A DNA stretch of 64,000 bases from Vibrio intestinalis (GCF_025195085.2 NZ_JANAVY020000001.1:186001-250000), one strand, 5' to 3'. Shown: positions 27,221 through 36,016, counted from the first letter of the stretch. The notes: generated by a model not told the origin, from the letters alone. Program-made: numbers and translations.

Positions 27221-27393
27221 TACTTGGTCTCCCCTTGTTCATCGGTTGGCTTTTTCTCTTCATCAGCAAACACAAGGTTGGCGGCTTCTTCAAATCTAGC
27301 CTTACGGCTCTTGCCATAAGCCCACCAAACCACACCAATAAAGCTGATGAAAAGCACTATGGTCCAAATACTGTGAATAGTACCTATATCCAT
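27220..27393 (-). CDS. ccoQ: cbb3 oxidase small subunit CcoQ
   Basis: 57 aa, below common size cut-offs. One membrane helix (IHSIWTIVLFISFIGVVWWAYG) is followed by a basic-then-acidic tail SRKARFEEAANLVFADEE, the FixQ/CcoQ pattern. It stabilises the CcoNO-CcoP complex in species where it has been tested. It sits between ccoO and ccoP as expected, with an AAGGAG-type site before its ATG at 27393. Confidence 0.93.
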   Translation of the reverse strand: MDIGTIHSIWTIVLFISFIGVVWWAYGKSRKARFEEAANLVFADEEKKPTDEQGETK

Positions 27394-27403
27394 AATCGGC
27401 TCC

Positions 27404-28024
27404 TTACTTCATTGCATGGCCAAGAGACTGTAGGTAAGCGATGATGGCATCCATCTCGGTTTTACCTTCGACATCTTTCTCAGCATTTGCAATTTGTTCA
27501 TCTGTATAAGGAACGCCAAACTGATCGCGGAACAATTGGAGTTTCTTCTGTGTCACTGCGCCATCGATGCTATTCTCAGCCAGCCAAGGAAAAGCTGGCA
27601 TATTTGACTCTGGCACAAGTTCACGCGGGTCAAGCAAGTGAACACGGTGCCACTCATCAGAGTAGCGGCCGCCCACACGTGCTAAGTCAGGCCCTGTACG
27701 TTTAGAACCCCATAAAAACGGGTGCTCCCAAACGCTTTCACCAGCCACAGAGTAATGCCCATAGCGCTCTGTTTCAGCGCGAAATGGACGAATCATTTGG
27801 CTATGACATACGTTACAACCTTCGCGGATATAGATATCACGGCCTTCCATTTCAAGGGCTGTATAAGGGCGAAGATTGTCTACTGGTTCGTTGGTTTGTT
27901 TTTGGAAAATCAGCGGAGTGATCTCAACCAGCGCACCTAAGCTGATTGCAAATACAATCAGAATTGCCAACAAACCGACATTACGTTCAACTAGCTCGTG
28001 GCGATTGTTCGAATTATTACTCAT
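27404..28024 (-). CDS. ccoO: cbb3 oxidase monoheme cytochrome c subunit CcoO
   Basis: 206 aa. An N-terminal anchor helix ([23 protein letters not shown]) is followed by the heme c motif [18 protein letters not shown]. Downstream [28 protein letters not shown] is diagnostic of CcoO/FixO, and the C-terminus is [12 protein letters not shown]. It receives electrons from CcoP and reduces the CcoN centre. It lies 12 bp after ccoN. Confidence 0.97.
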   Translation of the reverse strand: MSNNSNNRHELVERNVGLLAILIVFAISLGALVEITPLIFQKQTNEPVDNLRPYTALEMEGRDIYIREGCNVCHSQMIRPFRAETERYGHYSVAGESVWEHPFLWGSKRTGPDLARVGGRYSDEWHRVHLLDPRELVPESNMPAFPWLAENSIDGAVTQKKLQLFRDQFGVPYTDEQIANAEKDVEGKTEMDAIIAYLQSLGHAMK

Positions 28025-28036
28025 TCTAAAATCTCC

Positions 28037-29464
28037 TTATGCCGGCTGCGGAATAGCTTTAAGACTATTCTTTGGTGCTGTTACGGTTTTATACGTGTTG
28101 TACGCCATTAAGAACATACCCGCCAAGAATATAAAACCACCAATAAAGCGCACGGTATAGAACGGGTAGGATGCTTCAACCGATTCAACAAAGCTGTAGG
28201 TTAATGTGCCGTCAGAGTTAACTGCGCGCCACATCAGACCTTGCATCACACCTGAAATCCACATCGCAACGATGTAAAGCACCGTACCGATTGTTGCTAA
28301 CCAGAAGTGGGCATTGATCAAGCTAACCGAGTACATGCGCTCTTGGGCAAACAAACGAGGGATCAAGTGATAGACAGAGCCAATCGATACCATGGCAACC
28401 CAGCCAAGTGCGCCAGAGTGTACGTGGCCTATCGTCCAATCGGTGTAGTGGGACAGGGCATTAACCGTCTTAATGGACATCATCGGGCCTTCGAAGGTCG
28501 ACATGCCGTAGAAAGAGAGCGAAACAATCAAGAAACGCAAAATAGGGTCGTAACGCAGTTTATGCCATGCACCTGATAAGGTCATAATACCGTTGATCAT
28601 GCCGCCCCAAGAAGGCGCAAACAGCACTAATGACATCACCATGCCTAGGGATTGAGTCCAGTCAGGTAGAGCGGTGTAATGTAAGTGGTGAGGGCCCGCC
28701 CAAATGTAGAGCGAAACCAATGCCCAGAAGTGAACAATGGATAAACGGTAAGAGTAGACAGGGCGCTCAGCTTGCTTCGGTACGAAGTAATACATCATAC
28801 CCAAGAAACCGGCCGTCAAAAGAAAACCTACCGCATTGTGACCATACCACCATTGCACCATGGCATCGACAGCACCTGAGTAGATGGAGTATGACTTACC
28901 AAGGCCAACAGGTATCGCCATGCTGTTAACGATATGCAGCACAGCCACCGTGATAATGAATGCACCAAAGAACCAGTTTGCCACATATATGTGCGAGGTC
29001 TTTCGTGTTATCAGTGTTCCAAAGAACACCACCGCATAAGCAACCCAGACAAGGGCGATTGCGATATCAATTGGCCATTCTAGCTCCGCGTATTCTTTAC
29101 CTGAGGTATAGCCTAAAGGCAGTGTGATTGCGGCGGCGAGAATGATCGCTTGCCATCCCCAAAAGGTAAATGGAACGAGTGGGCCTCCGAATAAACGTGT
29201 TTGGCAAGTCCGTTGCACCACGTAATAAGAGGTGGCAAAAAGGGCACTTGTACCAAACGCGAAAATAACCGCATTGGTATGTAGCGGTCTTAAGCGACTG
29301 TACGTCAACCATGGTGTATCAAAGTTGAGCTGTGGCCACACGAGTTGAGCAGCGATCAAAACTCCAACCGCCATACCGACTATTCCCCATAAAATGGTGA
29401 CTAAAGTGAATTGGCGAACAACGGTATAGTTGTAGTTTTGCTCATGCATTTCTAATTGGCTCAT
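28037..29464 (-). CDS. ccoN: cbb3 oxidase catalytic subunit I CcoN
   Basis: 475 aa, twelve predicted helices. Heme and copper ligands are recognisable in [13 protein letters not shown] (low-spin heme), [18 protein letters not shown] (CuB His) and the His-His pair of [32 protein letters not shown] supplies the high-spin and low-spin heme histidines. It is a high-affinity, proton-pumping oxygen reductase used in microaerobic growth. It is first gene of ccoNOQP, with an FNR-like site about 120 bp upstream (29580-29593). Confidence 0.98.
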   Translation of the reverse strand: MSQLEMHEQNYNYTVVRQFTLVTILWGIVGMAVGVLIAAQLVWPQLNFDTPWLTYSRLRPLHTNAVIFAFGTSALFATSYYVVQRTCQTRLFGGPLVPFTFWGWQAIILAAAITLPLGYTSGKEYAELEWPIDIAIALVWVAYAVVFFGTLITRKTSHIYVANWFFGAFIITVAVLHIVNSMAIPVGLGKSYSIYSGAVDAMVQWWYGHNAVGFLLTAGFLGMMYYFVPKQAERPVYSYRLSIVHFWALVSLYIWAGPHHLHYTALPDWTQSLGMVMSLVLFAPSWGGMINGIMTLSGAWHKLRYDPILRFLIVSLSFYGMSTFEGPMMSIKTVNALSHYTDWTIGHVHSGALGWVAMVSIGSVYHLIPRLFAQERMYSVSLINAHFWLATIGTVLYIVAMWISGVMQGLMWRAVNSDGTLTYSFVESVEASYPFYTVRFIGGFIFLAGMFLMAYNTYKTVTAPKNSLKAIPQPA

Positions 29465-29579
29465 AATTGCATGCTTCCGATTTATAATGACTACACTTTA
29501 CTTCCAGTACGACTCATGTCGTAATGCCACCCAAATCCTTAAGAAATACCTTAGTGTTTCAGAAGGTTAATTATTCTTT

Positions 29580-29593
29580 ACGATTTTTATCAA
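29580..29593. promoter_or_regulatory. FNR-like site upstream of ccoN
   Basis: ACGATTTTTATCAA matches TTGAT-N4-ATCAA at 8 of 10 informative bases, with one half-site perfect. Centred about 122 nt before the ccoN ATG, it would allow FNR activation of the oxidase operon when oxygen falls. It also lies upstream of the divergent gene at 29723. Confidence 0.6.
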
Positions 29594-29722
29594 AAGTGGC
29601 ACTTTCAAGTTAAAACTATACTGCAATTAACAATTCAATGACAGAAAAGTAACCTTACTAACGGTCAGGTTTTGATTTTTATTTGAAAACTTTGAAGTTT
29701 GTTACACGGAGAACTCACTCAA

Positions 29723-30085
29723 ATGGCGGCACAGAAGCTTACAAAAGCACGATTAATCCAGATATTAGTGATGTTAAGTCTGCTTATCATCGCCTTCTTT
29801 TGGAGAACCGCAACGTATTCACAACAGCACAATGTGACATGCAACTTGCAACAAACTTGTACGTTTAATGTTAAGGGTGAGCAGTTTAGTGTGGTATCGA
29901 AGCATGGTGTAATCTTCGTTGAAACACCAAACACAGAATGGAAGGTAACAAGTGAGACCAAGCAATTAACACTTATCCAAGAAGAAAGTGTTTGGCAGTT
30001 TGAACAACCAACAGATAGCAATTTTGTTTTAGTGTTAACTCATAGCCAACAAGCAGAAGCTATCAAATTGGTGCTGAACCAATGA
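29723..30085 (+). CDS. Conserved hypothetical single-pass membrane protein divergent from ccoN
   Basis: 120 aa from ATG 29723 (GGAG upstream). The longest frame begins at a TTG (29699) without support. One N-terminal helix (LIQILVMLSLLIIAFFW) anchors a periplasmic beta-rich domain with a close cysteine pair (VTCNLQQTCTFNVKGE) that could be a disulfide or a metal site. The domain recalls CcoH-like or immunoglobulin-like folds (TPNTEWKVTSETKQLTLI). Its location opposite ccoN, sharing the FNR-like site, suggests a link to the oxidase. I do not recognise a named family. Confidence 0.7.
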   Translation: MAAQKLTKARLIQILVMLSLLIIAFFWRTATYSQQHNVTCNLQQTCTFNVKGEQFSVVSKHGVIFVETPNTEWKVTSETKQLTLIQEESVWQFEQPTDSNFVLVLTHSQQAEAIKLVLNQ

Positions 30086-30170
30086 GCGTAGATTAAAAAC
30101 GAGAGGATTTAAGACTTGCCGCTGTACAAATATCTGAGTCGAGTTCAGTCATTTGCAAACTCATACTCAA

Positions 30171-30195
30171 CATAGCCGCCAAACTGGCGGCTATG
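30171..30195 (+). terminator. Hairpin after the gene at 29723
   Basis: Perfect 11-bp arms (30171-30181, 30185-30195) with an AAC loop, GC-rich. The following sequence TGCATTTTA is only a modest T-tract, so termination may be partial. Confidence 0.6.
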
Positions 30196-30434
30196 TGCAT
30201 TTTAGCTGCGCTTCCACTAGTAAAAGTACTGTCAAAATAACATGTTAGAAACGATATAACTCCCTTCCGCCATATATAACCTGCCTACAACAATCTTTAA
30301 GTCACTGATTATAATTAGTATTTTATAATCAAGATTAAACGGTAAGTAGCATATCAACATAAAGCCCCAACAATGTGACACAAAGCTAAATACTATGTTT
30401 TAGGGCTAATCCGCTATGTTACATTGCACCAAAT

Positions 30435-30453
30435 GCGATCTATTATCATTCTC
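30435..30453. promoter_or_regulatory. Fur-like site upstream of PLP-enzyme gene
   Basis: Read on the minus strand, GAGAATGATAATAGATCGC agrees with the Fur consensus GATAATGATAATCATTATC at 13 of 19 positions, 11 of the first 12 being identical. It lies 24 bp before the ATG of the first gene of the cluster. It suggests iron control, and a binding test is needed to settle it. Confidence 0.45.
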
Positions 30454-30478
30454 CTTTAGTCAGTTGGAGAATAATAAT
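30442..30478 (+). promoter_or_regulatory. Inverted repeat covering ribosome site and start of PLP-enzyme gene
   Basis: ATTATCATTCTCC (30442-30454) pairs with GGAGAATAATAAT (30466-30478) with one G-T wobble, around an 11-nt loop. The right arm contains the GGAG ribosome site and the first two bases of the ATG. If transcribed as RNA it would hide the start. As DNA it is two Fur-like half-sites. Either reading implies regulation. Confidence 0.5.
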
Positions 30479-31532
30479 GCAAGTTTATCCACACATAACT
30501 GAAGCTATCCAGCACCCTCATATCATTGATATAGGGGATCAGGTTTATGTTGCAAAATTTGAATGCATGAAAGTGTATTCAACACTTACTGCGATTGATC
30601 ATCTCATTAAGAAAGGCACTCTTAAAGTTGGAGACACTGTGGTTGATAGCTCCAGTGGAATCTATGCTCACGCCTTAGCGCTCGCATGCCATCGGTTTGG
30701 TCTGAAATGTCATATCATCGCATCTAAAACCGTAGATGACAGTTTCAAAACTCAACTGTCGCTACTCGGGGCAACGTACGAGCCAGCTCCGTCAGGTCAA
30801 TCTCTTAAGCTTGATCAAGAGTTTCGAGTAAACCGAATCAAGCATCTTCTTGCCGAGTCACCGAACGTGCATTGGATGCAGCAATACCATGACGACATTC
30901 ATTATCTTGGTTATCAAAAGTTTGCACAAAAGATTTGTCATAGTCTCGATCTCGTCCCTGACGACTCTTTAACGCTGATTGGTGGCGTAGGGACAGGTTG
31001 CTCAACAGGTGGAACCGCACATTACTTGCGTGGCCAAGGCATCAACCTTAATGTTCAGGGAATTCAACCGTTTGGCAGCGTAACGTTCGGTGCAGAATTT
31101 GTAGATGATCCTGAAGCGGTAATAGCAGGTATTGGCAGTGCCATTCCATTTAACAATGTTAGGCATGACATCTATCAAGATATCCACTGGATGAGTTTTA
31201 ACACTTGTTTGAGCGGCTCGTTGGCGTTAATGAAAGAACACGCCATTTTCGCGGGTTTGTCTTCTGGGGCTGGGTTAACCGTCGCTCGATGGCTGCGTAA
31301 TACTGGCCACAAATCGCCAATTCTTCTTATTGCTCCCGACACTGGGCACCGTTATTTAGAAGCTGTGTTCCAACGCCCACATCTTGCCGAACCCATTGAT
31401 TCATTAGAACCAAAGAAACTTTCGCACCTTTCAGAATTGAGCATGCCTTGGAGTGTAATTCCTTGGCCGCAACTAGAAACACACTTTACTCCCAAACATT
31501 ACAAGAATAACCGTTTAGCAAAAGTAGGATAG
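30477..31532 (+). CDS. Fold-type II PLP enzyme, cysteine-synthase-like, first gene of uncharacterised biosynthetic cluster
   Basis: 351 aa, soluble. CysK-family marks are candidate PLP lysine K32 (ECMKVYS), phosphate loop GGVGTGCSTGG (169-179), LSSGAG (261-266) and PDTGHRYLE (287-295, like the PDSGERYLS of CysK). The substrate/asparagine loop, TSGNTG in CysK, is here SSSGIYA (58-64). Ile62 therefore replaces the Asn that bonds the PLP hydroxyl, so ordinary cysteine synthesis is doubtful. Relatives such as SbnA make diaminopropionate precursors of metallophores. The ATP-grasp ligase follows 9 bp later. I infer that it makes an unusual amino acid for that ligase. Confidence 0.85.
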   Translation: MQVYPHITEAIQHPHIIDIGDQVYVAKFECMKVYSTLTAIDHLIKKGTLKVGDTVVDSSSGIYAHALALACHRFGLKCHIIASKTVDDSFKTQLSLLGATYEPAPSGQSLKLDQEFRVNRIKHLLAESPNVHWMQQYHDDIHYLGYQKFAQKICHSLDLVPDDSLTLIGGVGTGCSTGGTAHYLRGQGINLNVQGIQPFGSVTFGAEFVDDPEAVIAGIGSAIPFNNVRHDIYQDIHWMSFNTCLSGSLALMKEHAIFAGLSSGAGLTVARWLRNTGHKSPILLIAPDTGHRYLEAVFQRPHLAEPIDSLEPKKLSHLSELSMPWSVIPWPQLETHFTPKHYKNNRLAKVG

Positions 31533-31541
31533 GAAAATCAC

Positions 31542-32795
31542 ATGGCACATTTATTAGTACTAGAAAACTGGGTATTTGGAACAGGGCATTTGTTACCGAA
31601 AAAAATACGAGCACTAGGCCATAAATTCACCTTTGTAACGCGAAACAAAAGCCATTACTGTGACGATAGAACCAACAAGATTCATCCCATTTTTGAATTG
31701 GCCGATCACATACTGACATGTGAAACCAATGATCCAGATATCTTGATTCCTTTCCTACAAAAACAGCATGAAGTACTTAAGTTTGATGGCATCTTAACCG
31801 TTTGTGATTACTACGTAGACGCCATTTCAACTGTTGCTAAAGCATTAGACTTACCTCAAGCCTTTTCGTCAAACGTAGCGCAAGTAAGGAAAAAGCATCG
31901 CGTGCGACAACTCATTGATGATGCAAACCTACCAAATTGTAAATATAACGTCGCCTACAACTGGGAAGAGACACTAAGCGCAGCTAAGCAATTAGGTTAC
32001 CCCTTGGTTATAAAACCATCCGATTTAGCTTCTAGTGCGCTGGTTGCGCTTATTAATAATGAGTCAGAGCTCAAGCAAGCATTTTCAGATATCGATGAGA
32101 TGAAAGTTAACTTTCGAGAGCAGAGGCGAGAGCCGTTATGGCTTCTAGAAGAGTACATGACCGGTGAAGAGTACAGTGTTGAAGCCTGTACCTTCCGAGG
32201 TGAAACCACTATTTTGGGCATCACCGATAAGAGCATTACTGGTGAACCATTTTTCATTGAAAACGGGCACATGTTCCCCGCAGACATTGAAGAGATCCAA
32301 GCCAAACAGATAACTGATCTGGTACTCGAAACTCTACAAGCTGTTGGACATGACCATGGTCTATCCCATACAGAAGTGAAGCTCACGCCAGAAGGACCAA
32401 AGATCGTTGAAATTAATTCACGCCCTGGCGGAAACTATATAGCGGAGTTAATGGAGATAGTAACAGGGTTTGATGTATTAAAGGCGCATATTGAACTTGC
32501 GCTAAATATTAAGCCAGACGTTGAGACCAAAACGACCAAATGCCAAAGCGCCGCCGTTCAGTTCTACGTTCCTCATCAATCCGGCATCATTCAACAGATC
32601 AATGGTATTTCACAACTTGAGCGACATGACAAAGTACATCGTTTCCAATTTGAAGATCTGGTTGGCAAAACGGTCGAGCCTGCGATAGATAATGCGACCT
32701 ACCTAGGCCATGTCATCACCTTTGATAACAGTGGGAAGGGCGCTAGGAAAATCGCCGAGCAGCTCATCAATCAACTCAGTGTAGAGGTGGAATAA
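31542..32795 (+). CDS. ATP-grasp ligase, amino-acid ligase type
   Basis: 417 aa, cytoplasmic. The N-terminal pre-ATP-grasp fold (LLVLENWVFGTGH) is followed by the ATP-grasp core: K158 in YPLVIKPSD, LLEEYMTGEEYSVE (201-214) in the hinge region, HTEVKLTPEGPKIVEINSRPGG (276-297) with metal ligands E290 and N292. The C-terminal domain of about 100 residues resembles that of BacD-type L-amino-acid ligases. The enzyme should form an amide or peptide bond via an acyl-phosphate. Substrates cannot be read from sequence. AGGA lies upstream of the ATG. It overlaps the next gene by one base, so it is strongly coupled. Confidence 0.88.
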   Translation: MAHLLVLENWVFGTGHLLPKKIRALGHKFTFVTRNKSHYCDDRTNKIHPIFELADHILTCETNDPDILIPFLQKQHEVLKFDGILTVCDYYVDAISTVAKALDLPQAFSSNVAQVRKKHRVRQLIDDANLPNCKYNVAYNWEETLSAAKQLGYPLVIKPSDLASSALVALINNESELKQAFSDIDEMKVNFREQRREPLWLLEEYMTGEEYSVEACTFRGETTILGITDKSITGEPFFIENGHMFPADIEEIQAKQITDLVLETLQAVGHDHGLSHTEVKLTPEGPKIVEINSRPGGNYIAELMEIVTGFDVLKAHIELALNIKPDVETKTTKCQSAAVQFYVPHQSGIIQQINGISQLERHDKVHRFQFEDLVGKTVEPAIDNATYLGHVITFDNSGKGARKIAEQLINQLSVEVE

Positions 32796-33631
32796 TGCAT
32801 CAATGTCACTTCAATACGGTTGAGGATATGATAAATGCAGCGTTGCAAAGCAAGCTTGGCGAAGATCCAAACCAAATTTATGCAACCGGTGCATTTGATA
32901 TCGTTCAAACAACGCAGTTTCCTAACACATCCCACCGCTACTTTAATCGATACATTGTGTTTAGAGTTGGAACGAGTTTCGGTGCGTGCTGCATAGAACA
33001 AAATCAAGTAGATCGAAATACCATCGCAAACCTATCAGGGGAAAGCATTGCAACGCTGCTCCAGCATGACTCATTAGTTGTCAGAATTGCAGCTCTTGAT
33101 GCCTATTTAGGTAACCTTTCACCCTTACGGAGTGAACCCATTGCTGAGAGAAGAACCTTAGACTTGGGAACACCAATCGAAAGAGCCATCCAAAGAGATC
33201 GTTATATTGTTGAAATGCTGCAATGTGAACCTAATGAAACCGTTGGCTTAATTGGTGTTGTCAATCCGTTAGTAGAAGCAATAGCAGAGCAGGGAGCAAT
33301 CTGCCTTCCATGCGATTTTAATATGGAGAAAACAGCTTCTGGCATTACTGTCGAAAAAGATATGACTGCACTTTTTGAACGTTCAGATCAAATCATTGCG
33401 ACCGGTATGACACTATCAAACGGAAGCTTTGATCAACTCGTCCAATGGTCTCGGGTATCAGGTAAGCCATTAACCATCTATGCACAGACCGGAGCTAACA
33501 TTGCTAAGCAATTTATGGGAAATGGGGTACATAATCTACTAGCTGAAACCTTTCCGTTTTCTCAGTTCAGTGCAGAAGAAACGCCTGTTTACCAATTATT
33601 TAGCGCAGAGGCAGGCGATAGTACTTCATGA
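32795..33631 (+). CDS. DUF364/DUF4213-like Rossmann protein ('putative heavy-metal chelation' family)
   Basis: 278 aa, soluble. The N-terminal half (about 1-125) is alpha/beta. The C-terminal half has a Rossmann-like start TVGLIGVVNPLVEAIAEQGA (149-168) and the DUF364 signature region IIATGMTLSNGSFDQLVQWS. Structures of this family suggested metal or small-molecule binding, but no reaction is established. Placed between a ligase (1-bp overlap) and an exporter (4-bp overlap), it is probably a biosynthetic or carrier step of the same product. Cysteines C65-C66 and C144 are available but their roles are unknown. Confidence 0.7.
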   Translation: MHQCHFNTVEDMINAALQSKLGEDPNQIYATGAFDIVQTTQFPNTSHRYFNRYIVFRVGTSFGACCIEQNQVDRNTIANLSGESIATLLQHDSLVVRIAALDAYLGNLSPLRSEPIAERRTLDLGTPIERAIQRDRYIVEMLQCEPNETVGLIGVVNPLVEAIAEQGAICLPCDFNMEKTASGITVEKDMTALFERSDQIIATGMTLSNGSFDQLVQWSRVSGKPLTIYAQTGANIAKQFMGNGVHNLLAETFPFSQFSAEETPVYQLFSAEAGDSTS

Positions 33632-34848
33632 GTAAACACACCTTAAGCCCCGCATTAATGAGCTTACTATTTTACACGTTGTTTATGGTAGTTGGCTTCA
33701 CTATGTTGATGCCTTTGGTGACGGTGTATTTTGTTAACGACCTCGGCATGACTGCTGCGGTCGTTGGGCTCGCATTAGCGGTGCGACAATTCACACAACA
33801 AGGGTTGAGTGTCATCAGTGGCTTTATCGCAGATCGCGTTGGGATAAAGCCTCTGCTCCTGTTTGGATTGCTCATTCGAGCGTTCGGATTTATCTTCCTT
33901 GCGTGGGCAACCGATACGTGGCAATTGTTCTTTGGCCTATGTCTCTCTGCAATTGGCGGCGCACTATTTGAAACACCTTACCAAGCAGCCATAATCAAAC
34001 TTACCACTCAAGAACAAAGATCTCATTTCTATGTGCTCAGTAACTGGGTTGTGGGAGTAGGGACGACTGTAGGTCCATTGATTGGTGCTTTACTCATCGA
34101 CATCAATTTCGCCACTGTTTGTTATGTCGCGGGCGGATGCTTCATCGTGAACTTTATTCTCGCTATAAAGACAATTCCAAACTCTCTCGACAATCCAGAA
34201 GAAGCAAAAGACAAATCCGGAAAATCAGATATTTGGAACAAAAAGAACAAGCCATTTTTCCTGTTTCTGATTCTAATGACTGGTTACTGGTTTGTATCGA
34301 TGCAAATAAACATTACCTTCCCGCTGTTCATAGAACAGATTACCGAGGATCGATCAAGCGTAGGGATAATGTTCGCCGTCAGCGCTCTTATTACCGTAGT
34401 GCTCCAATATCCTTTAGTTAAGTGGATGCAAAAATATTGCAGTGATTCGAGCATCTTGATTATCGGTATTGCACTTATGTCTGTCGCTTGTCTATCAGTA
34501 GCGGCTTTCGAGCAAAGCTATATTTTATTCTTAACCAATGTGGCCATTTTCTCGATAGGAGCACTATTAACTAGGCCAACGCAACAAAACCTAACCGCAT
34601 CGTTCGCTAAAAGTGACGCTGTAGCAAGTTTCATCGGCATCAGTATGTTGAGCCTAGCAATCGGTGGCGGGTTAGGGAACATGGTTGGCGGCTGGCTATA
34701 TGATAAAGCTTTTTTAGAGCAGCCACCGACATTTCCTCAATGGTTACCTTGGGTTTGCTTTGCATTGATTGGTACAATTTGCGCTATCGGGATGTTTTAT
34801 TTGTTTGCAAGTCAAAGAGATAGAGCAGCTAGGCATGTTACCAACTAG
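33628..34848 (+). CDS. MFS transporter, DHA1-type, of the biosynthetic cluster
   Basis: 406 aa with twelve predicted helices. The A-like motif after helix 2, GFIADRVGIKPLL (about 71-83), is the typical major-facilitator GxxxDRxGxKP. Helix 5 contains VGVGTTVGPLIGALL, the antiporter-type motif C that marks drug/H+ exporters. Thus export of the product of the three preceding genes is more likely than uptake. It starts 4 bp before the preceding stop (ATGA). The secreted-protein gene follows 11 bp after its stop. Confidence 0.9.
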   Translation: MSKHTLSPALMSLLFYTLFMVVGFTMLMPLVTVYFVNDLGMTAAVVGLALAVRQFTQQGLSVISGFIADRVGIKPLLLFGLLIRAFGFIFLAWATDTWQLFFGLCLSAIGGALFETPYQAAIIKLTTQEQRSHFYVLSNWVVGVGTTVGPLIGALLIDINFATVCYVAGGCFIVNFILAIKTIPNSLDNPEEAKDKSGKSDIWNKKNKPFFLFLILMTGYWFVSMQINITFPLFIEQITEDRSSVGIMFAVSALITVVLQYPLVKWMQKYCSDSSILIIGIALMSVACLSVAAFEQSYILFLTNVAIFSIGALLTRPTQQNLTASFAKSDAVASFIGISMLSLAIGGGLGNMVGGWLYDKAFLEQPPTFPQWLPWVCFALIGTICAIGMFYLFASQRDRAARHVTN

Positions 34849-34859
34849 AAATAATACAT

Positions 34860-35909
34860 ATGACACAATTTCGTTCATCTATATCATTGCTTGCACTCGT
34901 ACCATTTGTCGCCTCGGCGAGCCCATTTACGATACAAGACTTAAAGCACCCAGAAATTGATAACTCACATTTTCCTTACGTGATCTCCGATGCATACCCT
35001 CATAGTGCAGAGACAATAAACACTTATCTGCAATATAGGTACTTCGAAACACCACTCAAACGTGAGGTTTTTGCCTCCAAATCGACTAATCCACTAAGAT
35101 TTGATGATGAATATCGAAGTGTTTACAGCATGTATGAACACAAAGTAGAGCAGTTTACTAACTATATTCAGATTACGAGCCAAGGAGACTCATGTGGTGC
35201 TTACTGCGAATACTTCTCTAATAGCATATTGTTTGACAACTATAGCGGTCAACCAGTTACGTTAATAGATCTATTATCAACAGATGGGCTTAGGCAACTA
35301 GAGAAACGCATTCAAACGCTTAATATTGAAAGAATAAAGCCATTTATAGCAAACGAATCTAGTAGCACCGCTGATGAATGGGATATCGCCATCTACAATA
35401 TGTACAATTACTGCTATCAGGACATAAAAGATTTTCACACATTAGACAAAGACACTCGTTTTTATACGCATGAGGGTACGTTAACGATTGAACACGGACG
35501 CTGTTCTAACCATGCGTCACGAGCATTGGATGACATAGGCAACTTCTCCAATACATTTTCTTTTCAAGAACTCAGTCAATACATGACACTCGAAGGGAAA
35601 CGGTATCTTTCCAATCAGAAAGTAGCAAATTTACCTCGTAAGACACTTTACGGCGTTTACCACGGGAAAATAGCCAAGTACCCAATAACAATCGTTGGCA
35701 CGAAGCATAACTTCTGGGCTTACTGGTATAACAAATACCAAACACCAATAGGCTTATCGTTTGAAAAAGTGAGCGATACCGAACTTAGATTCGATGAATC
35801 TTCAGAGTCCGGCAAAATAGAATGGGCTGTAGAAAAAAAAGACCACGAGTTTGTCGGCACATTCAATGACATCAGCCAGAATAAAATCATGAGGATCAGC
35901 TTTCAATAA
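34860..35909 (+). CDS. Secreted DUF3298/RsiV-like protein, unknown function
   Basis: 349 aa. A signal peptide (RSSISLLALVPFVASAS) is followed by SPFTIQDLKHPEIDNSHFPYV. The middle YIQITSQGDSCGAYCEYFSNSILFDNYSGQPVTLIDLL (about 102-139) has the layout of DUF3298 domains (beta-hairpin, 'tG-x-x-vtL-x-dL'). It also carries a CxxxC pair (C112, C116). The C-terminal 80 residues form a separate beta-rich domain (GVYHGKIAKYPITIVG...FVGTFNDISQNK). It lies 11 bp after the MFS gene with no clear ribosome site, so operon membership is likely but not certain. Codon use is more AT-rich than in the core genes. Confidence 0.65.
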   Translation: MTQFRSSISLLALVPFVASASPFTIQDLKHPEIDNSHFPYVISDAYPHSAETINTYLQYRYFETPLKREVFASKSTNPLRFDDEYRSVYSMYEHKVEQFTNYIQITSQGDSCGAYCEYFSNSILFDNYSGQPVTLIDLLSTDGLRQLEKRIQTLNIERIKPFIANESSSTADEWDIAIYNMYNYCYQDIKDFHTLDKDTRFYTHEGTLTIEHGRCSNHASRALDDIGNFSNTFSFQELSQYMTLEGKRYLSNQKVANLPRKTLYGVYHGKIAKYPITIVGTKHNFWAYWYNKYQTPIGLSFEKVSDTELRFDESSESGKIEWAVEKKDHEFVGTFNDISQNKIMRISFQ

Positions 35910-35991
35910 TCAGGCGAAACAAACACAAAGAGCGACACGCATAAACGTGGCGTTTAAACACAGACGTAAAGAAAACCGCAGCTAAGCCATT

Positions 35992-36016
35992 ATTAAAACA
36001 CTGATAATGTTTTAAT
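35992..36016. repeat. Inverted repeat, 9-bp arms
   Basis: ATTAAAACA / TGTTTTAAT around a 7-base spacer CTGATAA. It starts 83 bp after the secreted-protein gene and stands 17 bp left of the larger palindrome. Confidence 0.6.

Larger units (their letters stand above)
30086..30476. other. Intergenic region before the PLP/ATP-grasp operon
   Basis: 391 bp, AT-rich. It holds a terminator-like hairpin (30171-30195) for the upstream gene, then about 240 bp of leader or promoter DNA, with a Fur-like site and an inverted repeat over the next gene's ribosome site (both listed separately). I see no small gene with a ribosome site in it. Confidence 0.6.
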
